This document shows, piece after piece, positions 9,428-20,200 of a DNA stretch of 64,000 nt. This stretch comes from Pseudomonadaceae bacterium. Its GTDB lineage: Bacteria; Pseudomonadota; Gammaproteobacteria; Pseudomonadales; Azotimanducaceae. The stretch's first letter is position 1. Each line of letters begins with the position of its first letter. The translations under genes were made by a program, and so were the position numbers. Below the pieces are notes generated by a model. It worked only from the letters and a program-made list of their open reading frames with translations. It did no database searches and was not told where the DNA came from. Location: contig JANSXA010000005.1 of the NCBI GenBank assembly GCA_024743175.1, forward strand, positions 124,001 through 188,000, written 5' to 3'.

Positions 9428-10669
9428 TTAACTGCTCTGCGCAGACGAAGGCGCTTGCCCGGCAAGCCGGCGCAGATACAGTGCGCCGGCAATCATCGCG
9501 GCAGACACTACCGACAAGCTCCAGAGCGAAGCGCTGAAACCACCGGTGACATCATAGATAACCCCCATCCCCAACGGACCCAGCATTCCACCAACTTCCG
9601 CCGCTGAAAAGAACATGCCGCTGGCAACACCTACACGCTGCTCGCCAATGCCGGGCAGTTCAACCAGGGTTAAGATCAACACGGTCATCAGGCTGGAACG
9701 CGCAATACCCTGCAGAATCAGGCCGCTGGTGAGCGTGATGTTATCAAGCGCCTGCAACAGTACGCTGGCCAGTAACGCCGCCACACACAACATGGCCAGG
9801 ATATGAAAACGTCGCTGCGGTGTTGCAAGGCGAGGAATCAATAAAGAACCGAGAATGCCAACCAGAGTCGGCAACGCCGCCCAGTAGCCGGCTTGCACTG
9901 CAGTTTTACCGCCCTGACGTAGCAGTTCAGGCAACCAGTTGTTTAAACCGTGGTTGTAGAGGAACACACCAACACTCATCAGCAACAACACCCGCACCGC
10001 AGGCGCTTTGATCAATTCCGCCATGATCTGCAGCTGTGGCGTGGATTCACTGCGATTAGCCGCAGAGCGTCTATCAACCTGCAGAATTGATGCAAGCAGC
10101 CACCAGATAGCGCCTGCTGCAAGCGCTACCACACCCCACAAGGCCATCACATAGCGCCAGTTCATATCAAACAGCGGCAGGAAAAAAGCGTTGGTCATGG
10201 TCAGACAAACCACTCCGCCAATGGCAGGACCGGTCATGTAGATGCCCATTGCCAGCCCTCTCTGACTGCCGGTGAAATACTCCGCCACCACCTTCGGCGC
10301 ACCAGAGGATACAATCGGTCCGCCAATGCCAAACAACATGACGGCAAGCAGAAAAGACCAGTAATCGGTAGCAAACGCTCGGCCAAGGGCGGAAGCACCA
10401 ATCAAGGCTGCCGCCATCAACAAGGCATATCGTCCACCTATCCGATCCAGAAGGATGCCACAGGGAATGGCGGCAAAAATGTAGACCAGCTGCCAGGCGC
10501 CCATGACACTGCCCATGGCCGAATGTGACATGTTCAGCTCGGTTAAAATATCCTGAACCATCGGCGCAACACTGGCGACAACAAGACCAAAACTTGCATA
10601 CAACAACCAAAGACCGGCAAGAATCCACCACTTGCCGCTGACAGCTGAAGTTATTTCCGGTTGACCCAT
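9428..10669 (-). CDS. Major facilitator superfamily transporter
   Basis: An inner-membrane secondary transporter of 413 aa with about 12 hydrophobic helices. The MFS motif A loop is visible between helices 2 and 3 as GILLDRIGGRYAL, and a helix-4/5 GxxxGPxxGG stretch occurs in GIYMTGPAIGG. The overall look is that of the CynX/NimT or oxalate/formate-like anion porters, but substrate cannot be assigned. It diverges from the PhyH gene across about 50 bp, so the two promoters may share regulation. Confidence 0.85.
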   Translation of the reverse strand: MGQPEITSAVSGKWWILAGLWLLYASFGLVVASVAPMVQDILTELNMSHSAMGSVMGAWQLVYIFAAIPCGILLDRIGGRYALLMAAALIGASALGRAFATDYWSFLLAVMLFGIGGPIVSSGAPKVVAEYFTGSQRGLAMGIYMTGPAIGGVVCLTMTNAFFLPLFDMNWRYVMALWGVVALAAGAIWWLLASILQVDRRSAANRSESTPQLQIMAELIKAPAVRVLLLMSVGVFLYNHGLNNWLPELLRQGGKTAVQAGYWAALPTLVGILGSLLIPRLATPQRRFHILAMLCVAALLASVLLQALDNITLTSGLILQGIARSSLMTVLILTLVELPGIGEQRVGVASGMFFSAAEVGGMLGPLGMGVIYDVTGGFSASLWSLSVVSAAMIAGALYLRRLAGQAPSSAQSS

Positions 10670-10719
10670 GACTTAATTATCACTTAGCTTTAAAGCACTT
10701 TCTCACGCAAGGAATCGCC

Positions 10720-11616
10720 ATGGGCGTACAAACATTGCCGGCTGATTGCAGCCAGGAAGACATTCTCGCAGTTTTAGAAGCAGATGGCGCAGTCATTGTT
10801 GCGAACCTCATCAACGCTGACCAGGTCAGGCAGATGGTTGACCAGGTAACACCTTATATCGATCAAACACCTATGGGGCGTGACGATTTCAGTGGACGGC
10901 ACACCCAGCGTACCGGTGCCTTGGTGGCACGAACGCCTGCATGCCATGAGCTGATTCTGCACCCGAGCATTCTGTCTTGTGCAAAAAGATTCCTGGAACC
11001 CTTCACAGAAAAAATATTGCTGCACCTGACGCAGACAATTCACATTAATCCGGGCAATCCTGCACAGCCACTGCATCGCGATCGGCTCGCCTGGGGCACT
11101 CACATCCCGAAGAACATTGAACCACAGTTTAATACGATCTGGGCACTGACAGATTTCACCAGGGAAAACGGAGCAACTCGATGTGTGCCCGGTAGTCATA
11201 AATGGGATTGGCAGCAACGTGCCGAGGCTGATCAGATTGTTCAAGCGGAGATGTCAGCAGGTTCTGTCTTCATTTACACCGGAAGCGTGCTACACAGTGG
11301 CGGAGAAAACCGCTCTGACAAGGCACGTATGGGTCTCAACCTCACCTATACCCTGGGCTGGTTACGTCAGGAAGAAAACCAGTACCTGTCGTGTCCGCCA
11401 CACATTGCCAGAACCCTTGACCCTGATTTACAGGATCTGTTGGGTTATACCCAGGGCAATTATGCGTTAGGTTACTACAGTGATCCTGAAGCTCAGCACA
11501 GTGAATCTGACATTCTGCCTCCGGAGAGGGTACTCGGGAGAATGCCAACCAAAGGTTCAAGCCTGGCTTCTACAACAGATGACAGCGTTGATTTCGCGTC
11601 GATTGAACAGATCTGA
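10720..11616 (+). CDS. Phytanoyl-CoA dioxygenase (PhyH) family protein
   Basis: A 298-aa member of the Fe(II)/2-oxoglutarate-dependent oxygenases. The iron facial triad is visible as HRD (His119, Asp121) and a distal His192 in VLHSGGENRS, with Arg198 suited to bind 2-oxoglutarate. Length and motif spacing are normal for the family, which hydroxylates acyl-CoAs, isoprenoid chains or small metabolites. The substrate here is not identifiable. A convincing inverted-repeat hairpin lies just downstream. Confidence 0.85.
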   Translation: MGVQTLPADCSQEDILAVLEADGAVIVANLINADQVRQMVDQVTPYIDQTPMGRDDFSGRHTQRTGALVARTPACHELILHPSILSCAKRFLEPFTEKILLHLTQTIHINPGNPAQPLHRDRLAWGTHIPKNIEPQFNTIWALTDFTRENGATRCVPGSHKWDWQQRAEADQIVQAEMSAGSVFIYTGSVLHSGGENRSDKARMGLNLTYTLGWLRQEENQYLSCPPHIARTLDPDLQDLLGYTQGNYALGYYSDPEAQHSESDILPPERVLGRMPTKGSSLASTTDDSVDFASIEQI

Positions 11617-11643
11617 AAATCAAACTTTTCTGCAGACGAAAAG

Positions 11644-11691
11644 AAGCCCAGTTCAAAAGTTGGTTGGGGTCAACTTGTTTGAACTGGGCTT
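11644..11691. terminator. Long stem-loop between convergent genes, probable terminator
   Basis: The 14-bp perfect arms AAGCCCAGTTCAAA and TTTGAACTGGGCTT enclose a second short pairing (AAGTTG/CAACTT) and a GT-rich loop. On the minus strand the stem is followed by CTTTTC, a weak U-run that suits termination of the UrcA gene. On the plus strand the tail is A-rich, so termination of the PhyH gene is less certain. Confidence 0.7.
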
Positions 11692-11716
11692 AGTAAAAAG
11701 CGGTTAAGCTGCGCCG

Positions 11717-12040
11717 TTAGCCAGCGTCTGCAGTAGCCACCTGGACGCTCTCATCACCTGTGTGATAGCTGGTGAGACGGGGGTGATCAACCTTGCTGAC
11801 CAGGTCCTCAACCACATCACTGACACACGCCGCCACTTCATTGTGATTGCGGATTTGCGAATAAGTCGGGCAGTATTGTTTAGCAACTTTAACAATGCGT
11901 TCGTGCACTTGTTTGATGCCTGCAGAGTTGGTCAACTCAGTTGATGAATAAGCCATGGCGTATTCATCAGCGATGGCGTTAGTAGAAAAACCGAAGGCGG
12001 CTGTTACGATAAGGGCAGTGGCTAGTTTTTTCACGTTCAT
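11717..12040 (-). CDS. UrcA family protein
   Basis: A small exported protein of 107 aa. A signal peptide (MNVKKLATALIVTAAFGFSTNA) is followed by the family core: MAYSSTELTNSAGIKQVHER, a conserved Cys in AKQYCPTY and a second in VAACVSDVV, then a helix ending in VDHPRL. UrcA proteins are common in proteobacteria that have many TonB receptors, and their function is unknown. The ATG at 12040 is preferred over an upstream TTG because TTGGAG precedes it at good spacing. The upstream region holds an unusual set of short palindromes. Confidence 0.78.
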   Translation of the reverse strand: MNVKKLATALIVTAAFGFSTNAIADEYAMAYSSTELTNSAGIKQVHERIVKVAKQYCPTYSQIRNHNEVAACVSDVVEDLVSKVDHPRLTSYHTGDESVQVATADAG

Positions 12041-12049
12041 ATACTCCAA

Positions 12050-12380
12050 AATGCTGTAAAAAAGGTGGTTTTAGCTTTTGCTAATCGCACCAGACTCGCT
12101 TTGTTAGCCCGCAACCTATTTATTTTGTTGCCTGGCTGACTACTTAGTCGTACCACCGTTGATATTAGTTTTATTTAATTTCATTCAACGGTTGGAGACT
12201 GCCCCAACGGTTGCGGATGTTGCATACAGCTTACTCAGGCGTTTGGTCTGACCACAGCGTCTAGTTCCTGGTCTGACCTAAGCGTTTGTGGATGCTGTCT
12301 GTTCGTCCGCGCTTACTTATAAAGATGCGCAGAGTTCAGAAAGGGTTGCAGGAGGAGGAAAAAAAATTAAAAAAAAACGA
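12050..12380. other. Gene-free leader region upstream of the UrcA gene
   Basis: No convincing gene occurs here. The region contains two copies of the odd palindrome CAACGGTTG (12186 and 12205) and two copies of GGTCTGACC (12245 and 12270, 25 bp apart), followed by a purine-rich AGGAGGAGG stretch and A-runs that serve as the minus-strand U-tract of the adjacent terminator. It must hold the UrcA promoter. Confidence 0.5.
12186..12278. promoter_or_regulatory. Cluster of four 9-bp palindromes, candidate operator
   Basis: Two copies of CAAC-G-GTTG lie 19 bp apart and two copies of GGTC-T-GACC lie 25 bp apart, all about 150-230 bp upstream of the UrcA start. Each is a perfect 4+1+4 palindrome. Paired spacing suggests binding sites for one or two dimeric regulators. 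No regulator gene is adjacent, so the link is only positional. Confidence 0.35.
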
Positions 12381-12412
12381 GCGACCTTTCAGAACCACGC
12401 CTGAAAGGTCGC
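12381..12412 (-). terminator. Rho-independent terminator of the molybdenum hydroxylase operon
   Basis: A perfect 12-bp stem (GCGACCTTTCAG/CTGAAAGGTCGC) with an 8-nt loop is followed, reading the minus strand, by CGTTTTTTTTTAATTTTTTTT. It lies 32 bp beyond the stop of the large subunit gene and is the strongest terminator seen in the window. Confidence 0.9.
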
Positions 12413-12443
12413 TGTAGAGGGCAAGTATCGCGAGGATACGGCG

Positions 12444-14675
12444 TTAGATGACTTCTTCCGGTTCAACAACCTGATAGCTGAAATCGTAGTTCGAAAGTGG
12501 CAGTTGACGCACACGGGTACCGGTTGCCTGAAAAACAGCACCGGCAAGCGCAGGCGCAATGCCTGGCGTGCCTGGCTCACCCGCGCCACCCCAGGCGCTG
12601 TTACTGTTGATGATGTGGGTTTCTATCTCCGGGGCCTCGTCCATACGAACGGACTTATAGTCATGGAAATTACCCTGGACCACGGCGCCATCCTTGATTT
12701 CGATGTTGCCGTAGAGTGCAGCGGTGAGCCCGTAAATAATGCCGGACTCCATCTGTGCCGCGACACCGTCCGGAGAAACTGCGAAGCCGCAGTCAACCAC
12801 ACAGGTCACTTTATCCACCGACACCGCACCTGCATCTACGCTGACATCAACGACCTGAGCCACCAGCGAGCCAAATGATTCCTGCAGGGAAATGCCTCGC
12901 CCTTTACCCGCGGCTAATGTTTCACCCCAACCGGCTTTTTCCGCCGCAAGATCCAGCACCGCAAGATGCCGTGGTTTCCCCGCAAGTAACTCACGTCGAA
13001 GCAGATAAGGGTCTTTGCCCGCCGCGTCAGCAACTTCATCAAAGAAGCCTTCGGTGAAAAAACCGTGTTGCGAATGGTCAACACTGCGCCAGGGACCAAA
13101 TGGAACATGGGTAGGGCTATCGGTGTACGCAATACGCTGGGCAGATACCTTGTAGGGAATCACCGGCGCTTCTGCTGGTTCGTGTTTTTCATGGAACAGG
13201 TTATCCCAGGCCAGCACTTCGCCATCAGCGCTGATGGCTGCACGAAATTGTGACGCGACCGCGGGTCGATAAATATCATGACGTACATCTTCTTCCCGAG
13301 ACCAGATGAGCTTCACCGGTACACCAGTCGCCTGTGCCAGGCGCGCGGCCTGAACCGCGACATCACCGGTTGCGCGGCGGCCAAATCCACCACCCATCAT
13401 ATGCTGATGCAGGGTCACGTTTGCGGCATCAACCCCCAGTGCATCTGCAACTTCGTGACGGAAACCCAATGGATTCTGCGAACCTACCCAGACCTCAATC
13501 TGATCATCAACAACCTGAGCCGTCGCGTTCATGGGCTCCATGGTTGTGTGCGCCAGGAACGGCACCCTGTAAGTGGCTTCCACCACTTTGTCTGCCTGGG
13601 CAAAAGCAGCAGCTGTATCACCAACCGCCACATCTTCACCCGCGCTGCCGTTTTCACGCGCGTTCTGCAGGTCTTTTTCAAACTGTGCAAACAGCGTTTC
13701 GCTGGATACATTTTCATGACCGGTTTTAGACCATTCGACCTGCACCGCTTGCAGCGCCTGTTTGGCCTGCCAGTAACCATCAGCCACCACCGCGACCGCA
13801 TTGTCGAGGCTGATAACATCCAGCACCCCTGCCATCTGCTTGGCTGCACTACTGTCAAAGTTCACTACCTGAGCACCAAATACCGGTGCACCGATGATCG
13901 CCGCGTGTTTCATGCCGGGCAAAACTGCATCAATACCAAACTGCGCCGTACCATCAACTTTGGCTGGAATATCCAGACGCGCAACACTCTGCCCCATGAT
14001 CTTGAAATCTTTGGGGTTTTTCAGCGTCGGTGTATGCGACGGTGTCACCTGCGCAGCAGCTTGCGCAAACTGAGCAAACTCTCCGCGTTGGCCACTGGCT
14101 GCATGCACAATGTATGAGTTCTCTGCTGTGAGTTCCGATGCAGATACCTGCCACTGATCAGCGGCTGCTTTGATCAACATCTCACGCGCTGCGGCACCAG
14201 CCACACGCATACCGTAAACACCCGTTGCACGAACACTGGCACTACCGCCGGTAATCTGTATGTGCATGGCTTTCACGGCCTGCAGAAACAGACCATCCAC
14301 TGTGGGGACAAGAGCATCGGGGATCTGCGCATCCCCCATGAGGAAACCTTTGCCCACCGCCCAGTTGGCGTATTCGTCTTCGGGGGGCGCTTCCATGAAG
14401 CTGACGGTCTGCCAGTCCGCATCCAGTTCATCAGCCAGCATCTGAGAAAGCGCTGTTTGCGCACCCTGGCCCATCTCACTGTGCGGAACGATCGCAGTGA
14501 CTTGATTGTCCGCGCCTATTTTTACCCAGGCACTGACCAGGGTTTCATCTTCACCTTCAACATACTGTGCAAGTTTTGGCGTGCGGTGACCCGGGCGCAG
14601 CGCCACACCCACTATCAGTCCACCACCAGCCACAACACCGGTGGTGATTAACGCTCGGCGTGTCCACTTACCCAT
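12444..14675 (-). CDS. Xanthine dehydrogenase family molybdopterin-binding subunit (IorB-like)
   Basis: A 743-aa large subunit of a molybdenum hydroxylase that would bind the molybdopterin cofactor. It starts with a twin-arginine leader ([10 protein letters not shown] followed by a Gly/Val-rich core), implying export of the folded enzyme by Tat. The cofactor-domain motifs are present: [20 protein letters not shown], the glycine-rich MMGGGFGRR, and [19 protein letters not shown] near the C-terminus, which contains the likely catalytic Glu. The fold order (repeated aldehyde-oxidase domains) matches isoquinoline 1-oxidoreductase beta. The start is the ATG that overlaps the small-subunit stop by 8 bp; a longer reading is a shadow of that gene. 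The substrate is unknown, probably an N-heterocycle or aldehyde. Confidence 0.88.
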   Translation of the reverse strand: MGKWTRRALITTGVVAGGGLIVGVALRPGHRTPKLAQYVEGEDETLVSAWVKIGADNQVTAIVPHSEMGQGAQTALSQMLADELDADWQTVSFMEAPPEDEYANWAVGKGFLMGDAQIPDALVPTVDGLFLQAVKAMHIQITGGSASVRATGVYGMRVAGAAAREMLIKAAADQWQVSASELTAENSYIVHAASGQRGEFAQFAQAAAQVTPSHTPTLKNPKDFKIMGQSVARLDIPAKVDGTAQFGIDAVLPGMKHAAIIGAPVFGAQVVNFDSSAAKQMAGVLDVISLDNAVAVVADGYWQAKQALQAVQVEWSKTGHENVSSETLFAQFEKDLQNARENGSAGEDVAVGDTAAAFAQADKVVEATYRVPFLAHTTMEPMNATAQVVDDQIEVWVGSQNPLGFRHEVADALGVDAANVTLHQHMMGGGFGRRATGDVAVQAARLAQATGVPVKLIWSREEDVRHDIYRPAVASQFRAAISADGEVLAWDNLFHEKHEPAEAPVIPYKVSAQRIAYTDSPTHVPFGPWRSVDHSQHGFFTEGFFDEVADAAGKDPYLLRRELLAGKPRHLAVLDLAAEKAGWGETLAAGKGRGISLQESFGSLVAQVVDVSVDAGAVSVDKVTCVVDCGFAVSPDGVAAQMESGIIYGLTAALYGNIEIKDGAVVQGNFHDYKSVRMDEAPEIETHIINSNSAWGGAGEPGTPGIAPALAGAVFQATGTRVRQLPLSNYDFSYQVVEPEEVI

Positions 14676-15162
14676 GCTGCACCGCCTTTGGATCAAAGGT
14701 CTGCACCACAGCTTGGCCGCTGGCAACTTTGATCGCCTTACGGATGCGTTTGTACATACCACAGCGACAGAGGTTGCCGGACATCGCCTGGTTAATTGCC
14801 TCGTCGTCTGGTGTGGGATTGGTTGCCAGCAGCGCTGTTGCGGACATGATCTGGCCTGATTGGCAGTAGCCACACTGCGGCACCTGTTCGGCAATCCACG
14901 CTTCCTGCACCGGGTGCAGATTATCGCCGTCACTGATGCCTTCGATGGTTGTGATCTCTGCACCGGCAGCTGCCGACACCGGCGTCACGCAGGAACGAAT
15001 GGCGGCGCCATTCAGGTGTACAGTGCAAGCACCACACTGGGCGATGCCGCAACCGAATTTTGTGCCGGTGAGTTGCAGGTTTTCTCTGATAGCCCACAAC
15101 AGGGGCATTTGCGGGTCGACATCAAGTTGATGTTCCTGCCCGTTGACGCGTAACGTGACCAT
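14668..15162 (-). CDS. [2Fe-2S] subunit of molybdenum hydroxylase (IorA-like)
   Basis: A 164-aa iron-sulfur subunit that passes electrons from the molybdenum site. The plant-type ferredoxin cluster is bound by Cys38, Cys43, Cys46 and Cys58 (CGIAQCGAC pattern). The second cluster in the helical domain is bound by Cys97, Cys100, Cys132 and Cys134 (CGYC and CRC). It has no Tat leader of its own, so it would be co-exported with the large subunit, to which it is translationally coupled. No FAD subunit gene is present, as in IorAB-type two-subunit enzymes, where a cytochrome usually accepts the electrons. Confidence 0.9.
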   Translation of the reverse strand: MVTLRVNGQEHQLDVDPQMPLLWAIRENLQLTGTKFGCGIAQCGACTVHLNGAAIRSCVTPVSAAAGAEITTIEGISDGDNLHPVQEAWIAEQVPQCGYCQSGQIMSATALLATNPTPDDEAINQAMSGNLCRCGMYKRIRKAIKVASGQAVVQTFDPKAVQHG

Positions 15163-15219
15163 AGTTCCGTTGCCTTGGTTAACTTCCTGGCAGGATATTA
15201 TCAGTAACGTTTGCGGTTT

Positions 15220-16269
15220 TCAGATTGCTTTCTGGGCCTGGTCAAAGACCGGTGTATTGTCCGACAAGTTGACGAGATCCCGCACGAAACGTTCAGCAAC
15301 CTGGGTCCAGTCATGCTTGAGCGCAAATGCCCGGCAGGCGTTTCGGTCGATGGTCAAAGCGCCTGTTACAGCCACTTTGAGATCGCTGTCAATAAAGCCG
15401 TTAACCCCGTTTCTGACAATGTCCTTTGGCCCGGTGACAGCGTAGCCGGCAACCGGCGTCCCGGACGCCATGGCTTCTAACATGACAAGACCGAAGGTAT
15501 CGGTTTTCGAGGGAAACACAAAAACATCCGCATTGGCGTATTCATGCACAAGTTCCGCACCGTGGCGGTAACCTAACCACTGGGCATCGGGATACTGTGC
15601 AGCCAGCTCGGCTTTGGCGGGACCGTCACCCACAACAACCTTGTCAGCTTCAATGTCCAACTTCAGAAAGGCTTCGATGTTTTTTTCCACAGCTACACGG
15701 CCAACGTAAAGCAGCTTTGGCCTGCCTTTGAAGGTCCAATGAACGTTTGGGGTAAACAGCTGCGTATCGACACCGCGACCCCAGACCACCAGATTGGTTA
15801 GACCCCAATCTGTAAGTTCCCGATAATGGCTTTGTGTTGTCACCAATGTCGAGCTTGCCGGTTCATGGAACCAGCGTAGAAATCGATAGCCGATTTTCAG
15901 CGGTATTCCAAATCTGATATTCACATACTCTGGGAATTTCGTGTGCAACGACGTGGTGAACGCATGCCCCTGTTTTACGCAGAATCTTCGTGCAGCAAGA
16001 CCCAGCGGACCTTCGGTTGCAATGTGAATAGCATCTGGAGCAAGCGCATCGATCATCTTTTTCAGCTTGCCCGGATTGCAGGCAATGCGTATTTCAGGAT
16101 AGCTAGGTAACGGTAACGTCCGAAACAACCCTGGATGGGCAACAGTAGCTTCTATACCCAGAGCGGGCAATTTCTCGAGCACCGCGGACAACGTGGTAAC
16201 AACCCCATTTGTCTGCGGAGTCCAGGCATCGGTCACAACCAGCAGTTTCAGTTTTGTGCTGGTTTTCAT
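15220..16269 (-). CDS. Glycosyltransferase family 4 (GDP-mannose-dependent type)
   Basis: A retaining GT-B glycosyltransferase of 349 aa acting at the cytoplasmic face of the membrane. The N-terminal domain begins TDAWTPQTNGVVTTL, the motif of the MgtA/PimB-like and SqdX-like mannosyl or glucosyl transferases, with HIATEGPLG and TSLHTKFPEY further on. The C-terminal donor site has YVGRVAVEKNIEAFL and the EX7E-like segment SKTDTFGLVMLEAMASGTPV. It overlaps the metallophosphoesterase gene by 4 bp (ATGA), so the pair is coupled. A role in glycolipid synthesis is inferred. Confidence 0.86.
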   Translation of the reverse strand: MKTSTKLKLLVVTDAWTPQTNGVVTTLSAVLEKLPALGIEATVAHPGLFRTLPLPSYPEIRIACNPGKLKKMIDALAPDAIHIATEGPLGLAARRFCVKQGHAFTTSLHTKFPEYVNIRFGIPLKIGYRFLRWFHEPASSTLVTTQSHYRELTDWGLTNLVVWGRGVDTQLFTPNVHWTFKGRPKLLYVGRVAVEKNIEAFLKLDIEADKVVVGDGPAKAELAAQYPDAQWLGYRHGAELVHEYANADVFVFPSKTDTFGLVMLEAMASGTPVAGYAVTGPKDIVRNGVNGFIDSDLKVAVTGALTIDRNACRAFALKHDWTQVAERFVRDLVNLSDNTPVFDQAQKAI

Positions 16270-17093
16270 GCGCTCAATCGATCTATCTCTACAGGTAACT
16301 CTACTATGTTGCTTTCAGTGGCATTTCCTTGAGCACCCCAATGGATGATTTGGAACTCTCCGGTATTGTCTTCGACTAACGCCGTACAACTCTCCACCCA
16401 GTCACCACAGTTCATATAGGTGACACCTTCGATGTCCCTGATTTCAGCATGGTGAATGTGACCGCAGATAACACCATCATAATCCTGTTTGCGGCACTGA
16501 TGGGACACCGCCTCCTCAAAATCGCCGATGTAACTGACGGCCCGTTTCACTTTATGCTTGATGTACGCAGACAGAGACCAGTATCCGTAGCCGAACTTAT
16601 GTCTGGCCTTATTCAGATGACGGTTAAGTTCCAACAGAATCGTGTAGCCGATGTCACCCAACCAGGCTACCCAACGGTGATATCGGGTGATCACATCAAA
16701 CTGATCACCGTGCACAACAAGAAACTGCTCGCCTTTAGCTGTTGTGTGCACCGCTTCATCGACAATCTTCAAATTACCGATTTCCAGCGGTGAATGGTCA
16801 CGCATGAACTCATCATGGTTGCCAGTAATATAAATGACCTTGGTATCTCGTTTCATGTAGGTGAGGAAACGTCGCAGCACGTTGTTATGCGCCTGCAACC
16901 AATACACCATCGAGGAGCTCATACGCCAGCCATCAATGATGTCGCCTACCAGATAAAGTTCGTCACAACTGTGTTGTTTGAGAAAATCCAGGAGTCGGTC
17001 GACCTGGCAACCTTTTGTGCCAAGGTGAATGTCTGAGAGAAAAATAGTGCGGTAGTGTTGTTTTGTCTGATCCAACTGCGTGCTAACAACCAT
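16266..17093 (-). CDS. UDP-2,3-diacylglucosamine diphosphatase-like metallophosphoesterase
   Basis: A calcineurin-like phosphoesterase of 275 aa. The metal ligand motifs appear in order: SDIHLG, GDIIDGW, GNHDEF, VVHGDQFD and GHIHHAE. The WR and helical insert resemble LpxH and its paralogues, which cleave the pyrophosphate of UDP-diacylglucosamine in lipid A synthesis. However, the protein is longer than Escherichia coli LpxH (about 240 aa) and is coupled to a GT4 gene, an arrangement typical of a paralogue used for another glycolipid. A short inverted repeat (CACTTAA/TTAAGTG) lies upstream in the 147-bp intergenic gap. Confidence 0.82.
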   Translation of the reverse strand: MVVSTQLDQTKQHYRTIFLSDIHLGTKGCQVDRLLDFLKQHSCDELYLVGDIIDGWRMSSSMVYWLQAHNNVLRRFLTYMKRDTKVIYITGNHDEFMRDHSPLEIGNLKIVDEAVHTTAKGEQFLVVHGDQFDVITRYHRWVAWLGDIGYTILLELNRHLNKARHKFGYGYWSLSAYIKHKVKRAVSYIGDFEEAVSHQCRKQDYDGVICGHIHHAEIRDIEGVTYMNCGDWVESCTALVEDNTGEFQIIHWGAQGNATESNIVELPVEIDRLSA

Positions 17094-17240
17094 AAGTCAC
17101 TTAAGTAATCAGTTTGTGGAACTTTAAGTGCCTGATATGAAATGTGTATGAAGGTTTGATGAACAGCATGTGACAAACACAGCTGTATCATGCAGAAGCC
17201 ACGCGTTCCTTGACAGACAACCTACCCGGACAACTTCCTC

Positions 17241-20200
17241 CTACCAGGTATCCACATTCGGTCGCTTCTTACCCTCACGCACAGCTTTGGGCGGCACAGA
17301 GCTCAATGCGCTGGCAATCCATGTACGACTCTCCGCCGGATCTATGACATCGTCCAGCTCAAAGTGTGACGCCATATTCACCGCTTTGCCCCGCTCATAC
17401 ATGTTCGCAACCATTTTGTCGTAGGTTGCTGTGCGCTCCTCAGGGTCTTCTATGGCCTGCAGCTCTTTGCGATAGCCAAGTTTCACCGCACCTTCAAGCC
17501 CCATGCCACCAAACTCACCTGTTGGCCAGGTCACACAGAACAGCGGCGCTTTGAAACTGCCCCCCGCCATCGCCTGGGCACCTAAACCGTAGCCTTTTCG
17601 GGTAACAATGGTCATCAGCGGCACATCTACATTAGCGCTGGTCACAAACATGCGTGCCGCGTGGCGAACAACACCGGTTTTTTCTATTTCAGGACCGACC
17701 ATGATCCCCGGGCAGTCACACAGAGAAAGAATAGGAATATCAAACGCGTCACACAGCTGCATAAAGCGTGTGCCTTTGTCGCCACCGTCGGCATCAATGG
17801 CACCAGACAGGTGCGCCGGATTGTTAGCAATCACACCCATAGGCTTGCCTTCGACGCGGATGAACGCAGTGATAATGCCAATACCCCAATTCGGGCGTAG
17901 CTCAAGCACGGAATCAACATCAGCAATTCCGTCGATGACGGCGCGCATATCGTAATAACGCAGACGATTTTCCGGCACAATGAACCGCAGCTCGCGCTGA
18001 TCGGGTGCTTCCCACTGCTCAACCGGCCCCTGGAAGTAAGACAGATATTTTTTGGCAGCCGCCACCGCCTCAGCTTCATCTTTTACCGCAATATCAACAA
18101 CGCCGTTAGGTACCTGCACATCCATGGGACCCACTTCTTCCGGCTTGAAAACGCCGAGCCCGCCGCCTTCAATCATCGCCGGACCACCGATACCGATATT
18201 GGAACCTTCTGTTGCGATAATCACATCACAACATCCCAGTAACACCGCGTTGCCCGCGAAACATCGCCCGGTAGTGATGCCAACCAGAGGAACCAATCCT
18301 GACAGGCGCGCGAAATAGGTGAATGCCCAGCAATCAAGACCCGCCACACCAGAACCGTCAGTATCGCCTGGGCGCCCGCCGCCCCCTTCAGCAAACAGCA
18401 CGGTCGGCAGTTTGTAGTGTTCGGCAATTTCAAACATACGATCTTTTTTGTCGTGGTTTTTCATGCCCTGGGTACCCGCCAGCACCATATAATCATAAGA
18501 CATGACGAGCGCGCGGGAATCCTGTGACGGAAACAACGTACCATTAATATGCCCAAGCCCGCAGACCATGCCGTCTCCGGTTGTGTTCTTGATCAGGTCT
18601 TCGATACTGCGACGCCGACGCTGCCCTGCCAGCACAACAGAGCCGTATTCCACAAAGGTTCCTTCGTCACACAAATCTGCAACATTTTCCCGCGCCGTGC
18701 GGTGGCCTGTTTTACGTCTTTTTGCCACGGCCTCCGGGCGGCTGACATCAAATCCGGCGGCTTTGCGATCCAGTACTTCCTGCAGGTCTGGACGAATAAA
18801 GTCGAGATCCAATGCTTCTGCTTCCACAACGTCAGCAGCAGCAACATCTGCGGCTTCCAGGTATACCAGTGGATGGCCTTCAAAAACTGCATCACCAGGC
18901 GCAACACCAAGCCGCTGCACAACGCCACTCACATCCGCACGAAGTTCATGCTCCATTTTCATGGCTTCCATCACCACCACCAGGCGGTCGATAAACACTT
19001 CGTCTCCGGGCTGGATTTCAAAACTCACCACCGTGCCCTGCATCGGTGCATGTATTGCCACGGTGCCTTCTGGAAGCGATTCGTTAACAAGATCCAGGAC
19101 GGCGGGGCCCTGCACCCCACCGGCAACACCGCTTTTACCATGCTCCAGCACCGCAAGCGGATCTGCCTTGTTCATCTGGCTTCCCGCCAGAGCACCAGCT
19201 GATCCACTGGCATCCTCCGGGGTCAGAACCTGAGCAACCAGTTCCGCCATATGCGCATCAACATAACCGGTTGTCAGCGTGGCATTCTGCAACGCATCGC
19301 TTGCCAGCAGGGCCTGCAGGAAATCAACGTTGGTGGCCACCCCATCAACATGAAACTCGGCCAGAGCCCGCTGAGCGCGACGTACCGTGGCCGCAAAATC
19401 CTGTTTGCTGCTGACAATGACCTTCGCCAGCAGAGAATCGTAGTTTGGATTGGTGACATAACCCGCATAGCCGCAGGTATCTGTACGCAGACCCGGACCC
19501 GTTGGCACCTCAAACTTGCTCAGCCGTCCGCCGGAAGGCTTTACTGTTCCGTCAGCGCTCATGGTTTCCATATTGACCCGCAACTGAATCGCAAAACCCT
19601 GGGGCGCGGGTATGTCTGATTGAGCTAAATGCACATCTGTAAGGCTTGCACCCGCGGCAACACGAATCTGCGCCTGTACCAGATCTATGCCCGTGACTTC
19701 TTCTGTTACAGTATGTTCCACCTGCAGGCGGGCATTAGCTTCCATGAAGTAAAACTGGTTAGATTGCGTGTCGAGGAGGAATTCGATGGTGCCCAGCCCT
19801 TTATAGTTCACCGCCTCACCCAGACGCACCGCCGCAGCACACAGGGCATCACGCAGGGCTGGATCAAGCTCCGGCGCCGGCGCTATTTCGATCAGCTTCT
19901 GATGGCGTCGCTGGGTGGAGCATTCCCGCTCCCAGATATGGCTGACCGATCCACTACCGTCACCAATAATCTGAACTTCTATGTGTCGTGCCTGGGCCAC
20001 CAGCTGTTCAACATAAACATCACCGATGCCAAAAGCGGCTTGAGCTTCGGAAGACGCACGGGTATAAGCGTCCTCGAGATCTTCGAGCCGTTTCACCACG
20101 CGCATGCCGCGGCCGCCACCACCAGCAGTGGCTTTTACCACGATGGCTTCAATACCGTCCGTCTGCATGAATGCCCGGGCTTCATCAAGACTCACGGCAG

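Noticed and set aside
13278-14117. A 279-codon plus-strand frame inside the molybdenum hydroxylase gene
   Set aside because: It is antisense to a clearly coding gene, and its composition (many Cys, His and Arg) is typical of a shadow frame.
14676-14963. Extended N-terminus for the molybdenum hydroxylase large subunit
   Set aside because: The extra 96 residues are a shadow of the small subunit gene in another frame; the Tat leader at the internal ATG is convincing.
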